In this document: positions 40,976-51,680 of the stretch, one piece after another
How positions within the stretch are numbered: the stretch's first letter is position 1
How the letters are laid out: the number at the start of each line of letters is the position of its first letter
Origin: Verticillium longisporum
Taxonomy: Eukaryota; Ascomycota; Sordariomycetes; Glomerellales; Plectosphaerellaceae
Assembly: GCA_019188255.1 (NCBI GenBank)
Contig: JAETXT010000001.1
Location: 7,750,001-7,814,000, forward strand
Direction: 5' to 3'
Length of the DNA stretch: 64,000 nt
Made by a program: the position numbers and the translations under genes
The notes under the pieces: model-generated
Told to the model about the DNA's origin: nothing
Seen by the model: the letters and a program-made list of their open reading frames with translations, nothing else
Database searches by the model: none

Positions 40976-42488
40976 AAATAACTATTTTAATTTCTCTTAA
41001 AATAATCGTATATCCTAAGAAATCTATTTCCTATATATAGAACTTAGCCTTTTCTAGTTCTATTAATAGCTCGTACTAGTATAATCGTATAAGGACTTAA
41101 TAGATATGTCCTTTATATTCTTCTATTATCTTCGAGAAAATTAGAATATTATTAAAGTATATTATTATAAAGATATCTAAGAATTCTTATAATATATTAT
41201 TAATTATATTTTAGAAGGTTATAGGGGTATTAATTAATCCGAATAATATAATTAAATACTTATAATATCCTTATTATAACGTTATTCGGAATACTATTTT
41301 CTATTCCTCTTTATCCTTAATATAGATAAAATTATATATTCCTTTAAGATCGAGTATTATAAATTAATTAGCTTTTATTAATATATCCTTAAATTCTAAT
41401 ATTAAAGGTAATAAATAATAATTCTTAATAATAATATTATTTAATTATCTATAATTAATATATAATCTTTCCTTATTATTCTTCTTTAATATAAAGAGAA
41501 TCGAGTATCTTATTAAGGATATCGATAATCGGATATATCCTTTTCTAAGGTTCTCCTTAAAATATTTATCGAGAATATCTATTTATTAAAGGTTTAATCT
41601 ATAAATCTTATTAAATTAGGGGCTCTCCTTTTCCTTAATTAGGATTTCGTAGTCGTAATATATATACTTAGGTAGTACTATATCGACTTCTTCTTTAAAG
41701 ATCTTTTCGTATTTCTAGTATTCTTTAAATATATTCTATAATCTTTCTTATTATTCTATTATAAGCTCCTCTAGGGTTATCTCCTCTAAATTATCCCTAT
41801 TCGTAAGGGCTAATTAGAGGTCGCTTAAGAGACTATTTATAAGTCTTTCCTTAAAAGCTAATATACTCTATTAAATATAGCTAGCTATTTAATTAATCTA
41901 AGGGTTCTATTATCTAAGCTATAGGATACCTAGGATAATTTATTTTCCTTTTATATTAATAATATCGAAGATTATATAATTTTAATAATAAGAGATAAAT
42001 ACCTAAAGGGGTATAGTCTCTATATTTACGATCCCTCCTCTATATAAGACTACTTATCCTTCTATTATACTAAGTTAATAGGGTTCCTCTTTATATTTCT
42101 ATATAATCTTATTCTTATTAATATATTTAGAGCTTATATAATTACCCTAAGCACTATTATCTAATAACGTACTTATTTATCGTCCTCCTACGTTTATTTT
42201 TATATAGAGGTAATTCGTATTATAAGTTCGTTTAACTAAATAGATTACTCTTATTTCCTTTATCGATTATTATCCCTATCCGATTAATACTTACTTTTTC
42301 CCGAAAATAGTAGTATTATAAATAGCTATATTATATTTAAATTACTTAAATTAAAGCTATCGTTATCCTTATAATAGACTTTAAAGAGTAGCTTCTTAAT
42401 ATATTTTATATAATAAAGCCTTTAATCTCTAGCCTTAGCTATATAATACTTTATATATACGTTATTATTATAGTCCTCCTATTTAATA
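40976..42488 (-). mobile_element. RIP-degraded Ty3/gypsy retrotransposon, reverse transcriptase side
   Basis: This very AT-rich stretch reads, on the minus strand, as a decayed gypsy reverse transcriptase. A clear segment near 41155-41000 gives NILIFSKIIEEYKGHI, then (stop for Q) VLIRLY.YELLIELEKAKFYI and EIDFLGYTII, the region after the catalytic YxDD. Stops lie where glutamine is expected. The catalytic Asp pair reads Asn-Asn (codons AAT AAT, 41148-41153). All changes are C-to-T or G-to-A. No LTRs were found. The element is cut at 42489 by transposon A copy 2 and its remains continue beyond 44,352. Confidence 0.8.
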
Positions 42489-42597
42489 TAACGTAATCCA
42501 CAAGCGAGTGGTTCACCCATGCGAGTGGTTCACTTCACCCCGACCCGACAAACATTCCGAGGAAAACCTCAACCCAAACGCCGTAAATCAATTAAAA

Positions 42598-43139
42598 TCA
42601 CTCCTCCTCGTCTTTTGCAGACGATGAGATAGCTACCTGACAAGTTCTCGCGTTGTGGCCGGTCTTCCCGCATACGCTACAGCATCGTTTCTTCGGCTGG
42701 GACCACGACGCGGGACCCGGGTTCTGCAGCGTTTCCTCTTTTATCTGGATATCTACTTCCTTCTGAGCAATCTTGTCCTGTCCCTCGCCTACAGCCATGC
42801 TTCCTCCTTCCCGGAGACGTAGCTTTTTGGCCCTCCGGCGTCGGCTTAGTGTAGCATTTTCCTCTCGAAGGATCATAACCTCTGACTTCAAAAGAGCGAT
42901 CTGGTGCATAACACCCCGCGTCCCCTTCGCAAGATAGTCAACAGCATCTAAAATTGACGTTGGGGAGCTTCCCTGGTGGCGTGAGATTCGCCCTTTGATG
43001 AAGTCAGTCTGGGAACCTGCCTCGAGCAGGTTAGTGGGCGTCTTAGAGACCCAAGAATCACGCTCCCCGTGGGACGTCCCCGGAGGCGTCGTCGTCCTCA
43101 ACCTCACATCCAGCTTTGACAGGACTGTTTCCGGGTTAT
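42598..43139 (-). pseudogene. Transposase A (copy 2), C-terminal part in the shifted frame
   Basis: Continuation in the -1 frame with the coiled-coil segment, basic stretch and CCHC knuckle (CSVCGKTGHNARTC), identical to copy 1. It lacks its own start codon. Confidence 0.8.
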
Positions 43140-44252
43140 GGGGGACAAGCCCCGCTCCTCGAAAGCCTCCCTGGATGTTTTTTCTGTCATTGCTTGCTGA
43201 AATGCAGCCGAAAACGCCGGGAAGAAGTCCTCTTTGCTGATGTGCGTTGTACCCGCCCTCATCCTATCCTCGATTTGCCGACCGTATGCTTTCTTTAGTG
43301 GGCCAAAACACCCAACATCGAGAGGCTGGAGTAGATGTGACGAATGAGGAGGCATACAGAGTGTGATGATGTTGTTCTCCTTGCAGTAGAGTTCGAAGTC
43401 GACCGAGTGGTGACTTTCGTGGCCATCCAGGATCAGTAGGCGATAACCGCCCGAAGTACGGGACTTTGTATGCCTGTCAAAATGCCGAATCCATTCCAGA
43501 CCAATATCATTCGTCGTCCAGCCGTTTGGAGATGTTGCGATTCTCCAGTCGCGAGAAATCGCGTCGTCCTGGTACCAGCTCGAGAGGTGGTACTTGCCCG
43601 AAACCACGATGAACGGCGGGACGGAGAAACCCAACGCGCCAACGCCCTGGATCACCGTAACCCATTCCCGGTTGCCTGGCTGCCTCATCTTCACATTGGA
43701 CCGTCTTTCCGAACTGGTCACGACCATTCCGTTGGCGATAACGCCCATCTGGAAGCCGGTCTCGTCAAAGTTGTACATGTCAGCCTCTTGGATGCCGTAC
43801 TTGGCGATCATGTTATGCACGAGGCGGAACCACGCGTTTATCGCGTCCGGATCTTCGCATTGGGCCCTCTTGTAGTCGTACTTGCGAAAGAAACGCGTCC
43901 GGAGCTCTGGTTGCCGTTTGACGAAGTTTGCGGCCCAGTTCTTCCCGACGCGTGGCGCGTCACGGTCGGCAAGCAGGCGATTCGCCATATCTCCGACCTC
44001 ACCCAACCGGGGAGGGTAAGATCGCGCATCTAGGTCAAGGATATATTCGACAATAGTTTTCTCTTCTAGTACTGTTAATTTGGCAGAATTGGGCGGGCTT
44101 TCGCGTCGGGAGGGTTTGCCCTTCTGGCGTCGGAGGAGCGTCGTTAAGGGGACGGTGTAGATCCTCGCAGCACTCCGGGCGCTTAGGTTCGGGTCATTGT
44201 CCATAGCTTGGATAGCAAGGAATAATTGACCTTCTTTTGAAAGAGTCTCCAT
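43104..44252 (-). CDS. Transposase A (copy 2), N-terminal and catalytic part (frameshifted)
   Basis: Translation is identical to the 382-codon frame of copy 1, with the psq and CENP-B-type domains and the DDD residues Asp163, Asp276 and Asp312. It breaks at the same run of five C (plus-strand G at 43140-43144). The surrounding host is AT-rich and untranscribable-looking; activity in trans from an intact copy elsewhere is possible. Confidence 0.9.
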   Translation of the reverse strand: METLSKEGQLFLAIQAMDNDPNLSARSAARIYTVPLTTLLRRQKGKPSRRESPPNSAKLTVLEEKTIVEYILDLDARSYPPRLGEVGDMANRLLADRDAPRVGKNWAANFVKRQPELRTRFFRKYDYKRAQCEDPDAINAWFRLVHNMIAKYGIQEADMYNFDETGFQMGVIANGMVVTSSERRSNVKMRQPGNREWVTVIQGVGALGFSVPPFIVVSGKYHLSSWYQDDAISRDWRIATSPNGWTTNDIGLEWIRHFDRHTKSRTSGGYRLLILDGHESHHSVDFELYCKENNIITLCMPPHSSHLLQPLDVGCFGPLKKAYGRQIEDRMRAGTTHISKEDFFPAFSAAFQQAMTEKTSREAFEERGLSPITRKQSCQSWM

Positions 44253-44352
44253 CGCGGGCGGAGGTGGAATCTGTAGAATTCAGGTGTAGGTCGTGGGCCC
44301 GGGCGAAGTGAACCACTCGCTTGGGTGAACCACTCGCTTGTGGATTACGTTA

Positions 44353-45405
44353 TTCTTATATTTAGCTATTCTTTTAGCCTTAAAGGGCTTAAGTATAGGG
44401 GTCTTACGCTTAAGAGGTATTATTATAATTAGAATAAGAAGAAAATAAATAAATAGGAGTAATAAAAATAAATATTTATTAATTATATAAGTATTATTTA
44501 TATATATTAAGCTAGCCTACGAAAATTAAAGAAATCGATATAGGGAGAGAGAAAGGTTAATAGAATAGAATTATTAAAACTTATTAATAAAATATATAGA
44601 TCTTTTATAGAATTTATTTAATTAAAGCGGTTTAATCCTATTATTTTTATTAAAGGATAATTTAATTTATTAAGAATTATTCTAATAAATTCTATAAAAA
44701 GCTAATAATTATTTTATTATATTCTATTAACGTATTAGGGATTTAGAGGCTTTAAGAGTATATATTTAATAATTATAAGAGTATTATTTATTATTAAATT
44801 CTAATTTATTTCCTTTATTTTTAGGATTTAGAGGCTTATTCTTATTATTTAAATTATAATTTAATTTATTTCCTTAAAAAGCTATTTATAGATAATATTA
44901 CTATTCTAAAGCGCTAAGAACTAGAGGCCTAATATTTATAGGAATAATAAGCTTAAGCTATATTTTCCTTATTTCTAATTATTATTTCCTATTATTTCCT
45001 ATTATTAAGTTATTTATTTTAAGATTAGAAGAATAGATCTAATACGCTAGAGATTAGAGAATTATAGGCGTATTAGAGTAGCTATTAACCTTAACGATAG
45101 CTCTTAATATTAATCCTTATAGCTATTCTATTTATAAAGAAAAGAAGAGCTAATATTAAATTAATATTAAGGAACTCCGTAATTAGGATAATAATATCTA
45201 AAGTATCTATAATATCTAGGATCTACTATTCTTAGGAGTATATAAACTATAGCTTACGTAATCGCTAAGAGTAGATAGGTATATCTAATTTACGTAGGTA
45301 GTAGTAACTTAGAGAAGTAGGGAATTATATATAAGAATTAACTATTATAAGACTTATTAGATACCCTACCTATTCAGAGCTCGCAAGTATAGCGGAAGTA
45401 CTAGA
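44353..45405. repeat. RIP-degraded host DNA beyond the nested transposon
   Basis: AT-rich, stop-dense DNA continuous in character with 40,976-42,488, and presumably the other side of the interrupted retroelement. No domain can be read. It ends sharply near 45,405, where normal composition begins. Confidence 0.65.
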
Positions 45406-46652
45406 TTAGGGTTCACATAAGCAGTGAAGCCCTCTCAACAATTAATCTAAAAACTGTAGAAAGAACTACTTGGCCACTGAATACGCGTACTTCCATTCCA
45501 TTCACTGTCATAATGGTACTAACGTTGTATTCAGACCCGATACGGCAACATTTTACGAAGAGGGCCGGCTGATACTGAAATGTCATCGCTGCTATCTTGG
45601 AACGACCACAGACAGCCGATCGTCAATCACTTGGAGCAAGCGGGTGTTTACATGTCTGGACGCGATTTGACCATGAACTTCAACGACACCTAAACGTGTT
45701 CCGCCCTTTAAAGGACCATCGCTACCTCATCAAGTTCCATGTCGACCACAGCCTTGAAAACCAGACGCCAAGTCCATGCCACCCTTCAACCGCCAAAATT
45801 TCGAGAAATGGGATAAGTCGATCGCCTTGCATACTTTGGACGTTTTTGGACTCTTTGTGCATCTACGTATTGAATTGAAAGGCAACATTTCATCAAGGAC
45901 ATGTTTGTAATTGCGGCAGCTCGGCGAATTTTGATTCCGATTGCTGAGATTTAACCCCATCTTCCATGAAGAAGGACCTGATTTGCTACCGAAGGCGGCT
46001 GATTTAGAGGCACAGATCAAAGTCACCTACCTGAGTCGGATTGTATAGTAGGCAGGGTCATGTATACGTTGATTTGGTAAGGGACTGTAATCAAGTCGCA
46101 TTTCTATAGCTCAAGCAGGCAGTCTTTGGGTGATCGAAAATATTCAGGTCTACAGACTGCTTGCGACATGGTTCAGTAGTTGACCCACTTGATATAATGT
46201 GCTTCTCTTGGAATTCTTTTGCATTGGAATTGTGTTGAAATTATAAAGGGGCAGCATGAGGTAGAAAGCGTATCCGCCGTGCCTACCTAGAGTTTTGGAA
46301 TGACAAAAGAGTGATGAAAGTAGGTAGGTAGGTTGGACCCAACAAGATACACAGCGGACGTGAAATAAGGACGCAGAATAGGGGGCAGGGAACCCCAGAC
46401 GGTGAAATGGTAAGTCGATGAGGCATCGACGGCGTTCATTGTGAACGAATTCTATCATGATCCGGTATGATCTGATTGTGTTTCGCGAAGTCCCTCCGGT
46501 GGAATGAAGCTTGGAAGAATACCAGCAGTGATCAAGGGCATGGACGGAGGGTAAAGAGTAAATTCAATCGCTGCCGATATCCACTGTAATTCGTATCCGC
46601 CCCCAATCGAACTTCACCCCAAATACTGGTCGTGTACACAATTTCCAAGAGA
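45406..46652. other. No supported gene
   Basis: Normal-composition DNA with short motif-free frames (45470-45878 plus, 46026-45730 minus, 46458-46150 minus). A short (GTAG)n run lies near 46,320. It may hold UTRs of genes not recognised. Confidence 0.4.
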
Positions 46653-46939
46653 TCAAGAAGAACGACCTCCCTGGCCGACATTGTCCCCCTTCGCGAGCCC
46701 TTGGCTTTGACCGCCACTGGCGTTCAGGCCCTGGATACCGGCACCCTTCTCATGCTCAGGCATGGGCGCAGTCTTGTCTGCACGAGCGACATGTGAGTCC
46801 TACGGTCGTTATTAGTGGGCCATGTGTTGAACTGATGCAGGAAGGCAGGCTTTACCTTGACTTCACCAGCGCCGTGAATGATGTCTTGGCCGTTCTCAAC
46901 GGCATTGTCTGCAATATGACCTTCTCCCTGGCGAGGCAT
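46653..46939 (-). CDS. Small Gly/Asn-rich conserved-type protein, about 67 aa, two exons
   Basis: Exon 1 (46939-46856) reads MPRQGEGHIADNAVENGQDI and ends HGAGEVK. After an 83-nt intron (46773-46855, GTAAAG...ACAAG), exon 2 (46772-46653) reads TAPMPEHEKGAGIQGLNASG, then GGQSQGLAKGDNVGQGGRSS and stop; 204 nt in frame. A second choice (donor GTGAAG, acceptor GTGCAG) also stays in frame and gives 65 aa with a KTAPMPEHEKG join. The protein is hydrophilic and disordered, resembling short fungal stress-type proteins with MPRQG starts and EHEKGAG...ASGGQSKG tails. Function is unknown. Confidence 0.6.
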
Positions 46940-47552
46940 TTTGGATAGTATGTTCTTTAAAGAAGAAAGCTGTGATATAGGTCGGGTTCGATATGTGATA
47001 GATACTTGAGGTTTGGTCAAGTTGATGATTGACTACGAAAGATCCGCTGAGAAGGAAGCTGACCGCTGGATTATAAAAGTACTCCAGATACCGACCGCAG
47101 TCAATGACATTGACGTCATGAGCAATTCGTTCTCCAATTCTTTAGAGGCCAAGAAACTTTGCGGCATCGTGAGGTTGTGCGGCTACCGTGGAGAGCGTAA
47201 CGTCATGGGCGGGTCAGCAGTAAACAGCATCGCAACGGCAGCTGAGAAGAGTGCCCCATGTGCTGTGGTCATCCCCACAACCGCCGCCGGAGTGAAAGCC
47301 CCGTGCAGTGCTTTGAGGGGGCTTGGGAGGCTTGGGGGGCTGGCTGGCTTGGCGTGTCTACGACCTACACGCTACATCATCTGAAATATAGAGGCTGAGA
47401 GGTTCCAGCATCCTGCCGGTGACCCTCGGCGATCTCGATTGATCATGACTCGCCGCCCCGGTTTCTCAACTCGACTTTCGGAATTTTTATTAGACACGAA
47501 ATCGGGGCACTCAAGAACGTTCTTACTAAGCAATTGAGGACTCCCCTATCCC
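46940..47552. other. Intergenic
   Basis: A plus-strand frame (47013-47384) overlaps the upstream region of the small gene and has Ala/Gly-rich low complexity; I do not support it. The stretch otherwise separates the small gene from the oxygenase 3' end. Confidence 0.4.
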
Positions 47553-48822
47553 TTAAGCGAAGTACTGGCCCGCAAAACCAGGCAAGATCTGCTGGCCTTC
47601 TGACGTCTCATAGCTCGTCCCCTTCTTTTGCTGCCATTTTTGCTTCAGCGTCGTAAATTCCCCCATCGTCGGCACGGGGTGGCCGCCTGCTTCAAACTCA
47701 TTCTGTGTGAATCCCTCACGCTTGAGTACCGGCGAGTCAATCGTCTTGAGGACGAGATCGTTTTGCGGCCGCGCAAAATACAGCAGTCCCAAGCGGTCGA
47801 CGTGACGCTGGTCCTTTGGCGGCACAGAGACCTGGGAATTCGAAAGTCAGCATGCGACGTCAAGATGAACTGGCTGAGGCACTCACCCGGTGAACTGTCG
47901 ACCTGATGTACCCGCCCGTCAGGAAGCTCAGCGCATCACACGTGTTGACGGTCAGACTGCCGTCGAGCGGCTTCGCCCACTTCCACAGGCCAGACTCGTG
48001 GTCCCGGATCTGCAGCGCCGCCACCGGCTGCCGGAACAGCAACGTGATGGTGCCCAGGTCCGTGTGGCCCCTCGACCAGAGTCCGTCGCCGAGCTGGTCA
48101 ATCTCTGCCTGCGAGAACTTCGCGTACTTCATGTACCGCAAATGGGATTCGTCGTGCGTTTCCCACTTGTGCACCTTTGTGAAGAAGTCCTCCGGCAGCT
48201 CGAGCGCCAGGGCAATGAGGTGGTTCAGCGGGTCGAGGACCTTGTCGTGCAGGTCCTTGGCGAAGGCGTCGATCTCGTCGAGGCGCTCTTCGAGGAGCTT
48301 GGGCACAGGCTGCGTAATGTGGCCGGATCTCGCTTTCGACGGGTCAGTTTCCCGACCTGCCGTGTCGGGGTCGCTGCGCAAGACTTACTCGCCATGTTCC
48401 AGACTTCCGTCTTGTCGTAGATGCCGCCGCTCAGGAGCCGCCTACCCGCAGGCCGGTACCCGTTGTAATCACCCGAGTCCAGGTCCGGTTCGTACTTGAG
48501 CTTCTCTTCGAGAGGAAGTTCGTAGAAACGCTGGCCGAGGGCAAATTGCCTGTCGACTGCTTCCTGCGGAATGCCAAAGTTGGTGACGTAGAAGAAGCCC
48601 TTTGTACGGATGGCTTCGAGCAGCGTCTTGACGAGCTCCGCATTGCCTTCGAGTGTGCCATACTTCGCGAGGTCAATCGTCGCAACTGCTCGATATCCCG
48701 TGTTAGTGACCTTTGAATTTCCTGATTGCATGAAGTGAGAACCCACGGTCGGCCCAGTCCAGGTCCTCCTGCGTCTCCGGGACGTGGGTGTATTCGTACA
48801 GCTGAGGGACGGCGGACGGCAT
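47553..48822 (-). CDS. 2-oxoglutarate/Fe(II)-dependent oxygenase, 365 aa, four exons
   Basis: Manual model: 48822-48747, 48685-48389, 48332-47887, 47831-47553; introns 61, 56 and 55 nt, all GT-AG; 1,098 nt in frame. An N-terminal DIOX_N segment (IRTKGFFYVTNFGIP, FYELPLEEKLKYEP) precedes the double-stranded beta-helix. Iron ligands are His214 and Asp216 (GHTDLGTITLL) and His272 (STVHRV). The position binding 2-oxoglutarate, usually RxS, reads Arg286-Leu-Gly, so the serine is replaced. The fold matches isopenicillin-N-synthase-like enzymes, which hydroxylate or desaturate small molecules in secondary metabolism and catabolism. It is divergent from the MFS gene with 836 bases between starts, so the two may share a promoter and a pathway. 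Confidence 0.9.
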
Positions 48823-49658
48823 CTTGAAGAATCAACAGGTTTAATCACGATGCCAGAGTTACATCAACGAATGATGAAAAAATGAAAGTGCCATGTCTTA
48901 ACCCCAGATTCTAAGCGTCTCATCTTTATCGAGACGATTCCTGATTATCAATCGCAACACGCCTCTCCGAATCGGCCATCGGCAACTACCCGACCTCATT
49001 CGAGCACCGCCTCGAACACGGCGAACCACCCACACCACCTGGCATCCACCGATGCAGCAGCAGGAGAATGTCGTGATCTCGTATCTCCAGCGTTTCTCCG
49101 TGATATCCCTCCCGTCCGTCCATGTGTTTGGACGATTCACCAATCGACCCCCGCATTCGTCATCTGGTATCGGATTGTGCAACCCATCGGCCCCGCCCCT
49201 CCGCTCGGCGACCGCCACACCCAGACCCCGGGCTGTGCCGCCCCGGCACCAGCGCTGCCGTCGCACCGCATGTCAGCGTTGCAAAGGACGCCACCCCGTC
49301 GCAGCGCCGGGTTCGGAGCCAGTGGTGATGGGCAAGCCTGCACCTACGTTACACTGCGCCTGCAGATCCTGGCCTTTTCGTCCTCGGGCAGAATCAGGGT
49401 CTTGCGTTCGGGCGATCCTTTGGGGGGTCTGGGCCGCGATGTATTTCACCATCGGTTCTGCGATTGCGAGTGTCCTGCCGGAAGTCGGTCTTGCTGCCGG
49501 TTGGAGTCTGCAGCGCGGAATCTTTCTCCCAGCAGCCCTGAGCCTGACAAGGCGGGATCATATAAAAGTCGAACAGCCCCGAGACGCTGCTGGCTGTCAT
49601 GCCAAATGATGACGCAGCAGCATCTTGCTTTCTGTCAAGCGTCATTGTAAATTCAAGC
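48823..49658. promoter_or_regulatory. Shared upstream region of the oxygenase and the MFS transporter
   Basis: A divergent intergenic region of 836 bases. Frames inside it (49052-49609 plus, 49266-48898 minus) overlap each other and have no motif. No binding site is claimed. Confidence 0.45.
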
Positions 49659-51680
49659 ATGGGTGCCATCAAATCTGCCATCAAGGGCAACAAAGTGGGT
49701 GGTGTGGTCTGGTCCGTCTTCGACTGGTACCGTATGTTCGCTGCTCTCAATGGCCTCTGCTTGCTGTTCCAGGCGCTGATTACGATAGCGTCGCACTACC
49801 CCGTCGAAGAGAGGAAGCTGCTTCGAAAGCTTGACCTCTCCATACTTGTCTTTGGATGTCTTAGTTGTGAGTCATTATCATCACATGAAGTCTTCGGCTT
49901 GATGTATTGACATGTGGGCTAGTCTTCTGCCGGGTTGGTTTGATGCTCACAACCATACGAAAAGGTCTCACTGCTTACAGGACACCAGTTCCTCGGACAA
50001 CAAAATATCACCAATGCCTATGTTTCGGGCATGCGCGAAGATCTAGGCGCTTTTGGCAATGAGTTGAACTACTATGTCGTTGCTTGTAAGCTTCCCCTCG
50101 ATGTGTGTAATGACGCTCAAAGAGACTGACCAGAGCCAAGATAACACGGCCTACGTCCTGGGTCAGATCCCACTGATGACTCTCCAGACCAAGGCAAAGA
50201 TGTGGGCTGGGATTTGAGAACCCCGAGAGATCGCTGAATGCTTACGCTAGACAGTGCTCCATTTCTCCTTCCATCGCTGCAGATTGTCTGGGCCGTCATC
50301 GCCTTTTGCCAGTCTGAGATCAAACATAGCTGGCATCTCTACATCCTGCGCGCCATCACCGGCTTCCTCGAAGCCTCCTCCTTTGGTGGCACCCATCTGA
50401 TTCGTGAGCACTTTTGCTTCTTCCGGTCCATAGCTTGACTAACACGACTCAGTCGGCAGCTGGTTCAAAAACGAAGAACTCTTCAAGCGCGCTGGCGTCT
50501 GGTTCATGGGCAACTCCCTCGGATCCATGTTCTCGGGTTACCTCCAGGCCGCGGCCTACCGAAATCTCGACGGAGTATACGGCAGAGCGGGCTGGCGTTG
50601 GCTGTTCGTCGTGCAGGGTATCATCACGTTGCCGTTGGCATTCCTAGGATTCGCATTCTGGCCCGGACTGCCGAGCTCGCCACGGCGGTGGTTCTTCACG
50701 GCGGAGGACCACGCGTTGGCCGTCAAGCGGATCCCGACCGTCGAGAACGAGGGAATCACCTGGAAGACATTCAAGTACACGCTGTCACGGCCAATGTGGT
50801 GGATATGCGTGCCATGCTACATGTGAGTTTCCTGGTGCACATCGCACAAGATTCGGGCTCATACGTGATCGACAGCATGCTTTGCCAGGCACATTACTGG
50901 ACCGGCTACATGGCGCTGTGGTTGCGTCACGCCGGCTACTCGATCGAGCTGGTGAATATTTTCCCGACCTTTATCGATCTGCTGCGGGCTCTGTCGTCAT
51001 GGCTAGGGACCACACTGGCGGGCTGCCTCAGCCTCAGGGGGCTCTGGTCATTCCAGGCTGTGAGTGGCGACCGACGAAGTGCGACGTAGGCCCTTGAGAT
51101 TTCTGACGTGTTTGCCAGTCATTTGTGTTCTTCGCACTCATCGTGCTATCCGTCTGGAACGTGCCCGATGCGCTCAAGTTCTGCGCCTTCTACTTTGGCG
51201 GATTCTCTGGCATGGCGTCTCCCATCTTGGTGAGCATTTTCCCCTGATACAAAATTGGGCAAGCGATCAAGCTGACTGGGGCAGTATTCGTGGGTCAATT
51301 TTACCCTCAAGGAAAACTATGGCGAGCGCGGATTGATCATCTCGTCCATGATGACGCTGGGCTTCTGTAACCAGATTTGGATCCCACTGTTCACGTTCCC
51401 AACGGTCGAGGCGCCGCGGTTTCCCAACGGGTACCCTGCCGCAACGGTCTTCGAGTTTACCATGTGGGCGATCCTGATGTTCGGCACGTGGTACATGAAG
51501 CGATGGAAGCAGAGGAACCCCGACCTCGAGATGCGACTGGCGCGTGAGGCGGCGACACGTGCAGAAGGCGGCGACGGCAGCCCGTCGGTGCTGGGTTCGG
51601 AATCGGAGGGGTTAGAAGATGGCAAAGGCAAAGCGGGAAGCTATCGGGTGAGGAGGTTAGAGAAAGGGGTGTGTAGATGA
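49659..51680 (+). CDS. MFS transporter, Dal5/allantoate-permease (ACS) type, about 509 aa, ten exons
   Basis: Manual model: 49659-49731, 49789-49866, 49923-49933, 49989-50085, 50141-50201, 50255-50403, 50453-50822, 50876-51060, 51120-51229, 51285-51680; 1,530 nt in frame. All introns are GT-AG, 49-59 nt. It reads as an anion:cation symporter: ERKLLRKLDLSILVFG before TM1, QQNITNAYVSGM after it, GQIPLM in TM2, ITGFLEASSFGG in TM4, GSWFKNEEL and the GWRWLF motif before TM6, WTGYMALWL in TM7, then TM8-12. This family imports nicotinate, pantothenate, biotin, allantoate or related acids; the substrate cannot be told. The third exon is only 11 nt. It is divergent from the oxygenase. Confidence 0.88.

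Larger units (their letters stand above)
42489..44352 (-). mobile_element. Fot1/pogo-like transposon A, copy 2 (nested)
   Basis: The element spans 42491-44350, again 1,860 bp, flanked by TA at 42489-42490 and 44351-44352. It is the reverse complement of copy 1: same ends including the single mismatch between the two inverted repeats, same reading frames and same frameshift. It sits inside the RIPped gypsy DNA but is itself GC-normal, so it landed after the host was mutated. Confidence 0.95.

Noticed and set aside
40976..45405. Centromeric or mitochondrial origin for the AT-rich tract
   Set aside because: Decayed gypsy reverse-transcriptase sequence with RIP-type changes can be read in it, so a RIPped repeat explains the composition.
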